From Stieleria maiorica (GTDB lineage: Bacteria > Planctomycetota > Planctomycetia > Pirellulales > Pirellulaceae), in contig NZ_CP036264.1 of NCBI RefSeq assembly GCF_008035925.1, positions 2,348,443 through 2,412,442 on the forward strand: a stretch of 64,000 nucleotides of DNA, in the 5' to 3' direction. The notes beneath the pieces are model-generated. The model was given only the letters and a program-made list of their open reading frames with translations, ran no database searches and was not told the DNA's origin. How positions within the stretch are numbered: the stretch's first letter is position 1; the number at the start of each line of letters is the position of its first letter. This document shows positions 63,621 to 64,000 of this stretch, piece by piece. A program made the translations under genes and the position numbers.

Positions 63621-63670
63621 GCCCACGGATGGCAGCGCGTACCCACGGATGTGATGCGGTCTGGGATCCG
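63621..63670. repeat. Palindromic repeat family A, copy 3, truncated
   Basis: Left arm GCCCACGGATGGCAGCGCGT is intact and preceded by CGAAAAA, as in copy 2. The right arm is lost and replaced by GATCCGCGGGGACTG units that grade into family I. Confidence 0.78.
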
Positions 63671-63904
63671 CGGGGACTGGGATCCGCGGGGACTGACCCC
63701 GACGTCGCTGCGGGGACAGACCCCGGCGTGGGCGGAATGCGGTTCGTTTGGGCGGGATGACAGACTCGCTTAGGGAGTCGCTGCGGCCGGCAAGGCATGC
63801 GGACGGGCGGTGAGATCGCCGCAGGGGCCGAAGGTTTTCTCGATCCGAATCTTTTTTCGCTACGCCGCTTGCAAAAAAGGCCGCAGCTTTCCAGAATCTT
63901 TGTC

Positions 63905-63917
63905 GAGAACAATTCTC
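63905..63917. promoter_or_regulatory. Possible Fur-type operator
   Basis: GAGAACAATTCTC is a 5+3+5 palindrome in AT-rich DNA. Read on the minus strand with flank, AATGAGAATTGTTCTCG resembles Fur boxes of other bacteria (AATGAGAATCATTCTC type). The regulated gene would be to the right, outside the window. Single site, by eye. Confidence 0.3.
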
Positions 63918-64000
63918 ATTAGCGTTAGTTAGTGAACTGCCCGAGTCCATTTGTCTTCCCCCGCACCAAGAAACCGGACCGCCCCGTGCAAAGGCGGACG

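Larger units (their letters stand above)
63381..64000. other. Repeat-rich region at the right edge of the window
   Basis: No credible gene in the last 620 bases. Family I (63423-63435), family A (63621-63670, right arm replaced), tandem GGGATCCGCGGGGACTG units (63663-63693) and family I (63711-63726). The final 100 bases carry a possible iron box and may be the upstream region of a gene beyond the window. Confidence 0.55.

Noticed and set aside
63532..63912. 126-residue minus-strand frame near the right edge
   Set aside because: Translated repeats (SVPAATSGSVPADP) without domain features.

Overview
The window reads as a chromosomal segment of a marine-type planctomycete, most likely a Pirellulaceae member close to Rhodopirellula. 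The evidence is a moderately GC-rich genome, a TIGR03067-type planctomycete protein, several small membrane proteins with an N-terminal NPY-x-P motif, a very large TPR/alpha-2-macroglobulin protein, a secreted sulfatase, a SufS-SufU pair and a complete-looking set of flagellar export and basal-body genes. Intergenic DNA is packed with many families of short palindromic repeats. The genus is an inference.

Layout. 1-11.6 kb: the 3' part of an SDR oxidoreductase, a small glycine-zipper-like protein, a 2775-residue secreted alpha-2-macroglobulin-like protein without a thioester, and a NhaA antiporter. 11.8-21 kb (minus strand): flgB-flgC-fliE-fliF-fliG-fliH-fliI-fliJ-motE-fliQ-fliR-flhB. 21.2-23.4 kb (plus, divergent): motA followed by two different motB-like genes. 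23.7-31.6 kb (minus): sulfatase, PLP decarboxylase, then small membrane or secreted proteins separated by repeat-rich DNA. 31.7-35.1 kb: a 513-residue protein of unknown function next to an IS3-family element with a programmed -1 frameshift. 35.4-38.7 kb (minus): rplY-pth-rpsF-ssb-rplI and tRNA-Leu(UAG) with a terminator. 39.4-50 kb: a metallo-beta-lactamase-fold hydrolase, DUF485 plus ActP-like symporter, SufS/SufU, a lipoprotein, an aldo/keto reductase, a cNMP-binding patatin and an overlapping ECF sigma factor. 50-64 kb: an alpha/beta hydrolase, a PAS histidine kinase with its receiver protein, a secreted glycerophosphodiesterase converging on a prolyl oligopeptidase, a Ser/Thr kinase fused to a receiver domain, a four-CBS protein, YceI and an integral membrane protein.

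How it works together. The flagellar block supplies the rod base, MS ring, switch protein FliG, the export ATPase complex (FliH, FliI, FliJ) and the export gate parts FliQ, FliR and FlhB. FliP, FlhA, FliM, FliN, hook and filament genes are not in this window and must be elsewhere. The stator locus has one MotA and two MotB-like proteins, neither with an obvious OmpA-type peptidoglycan-binding domain. The 49-60 kb stretch is rich in signalling genes.

The strongest unusual patterns are the two-MotB stator, the thioester-less alpha-2-macroglobulin with duplicated TPR plus macroglobulin modules, the kinase-receiver fusion, and the palindromic repeat families. Seven of the eight convergent gene junctions hold such a repeat; the eighth is a pair of genes that overlap tail to tail by 50 bases. 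No CRISPR array, rRNA or prophage was seen.
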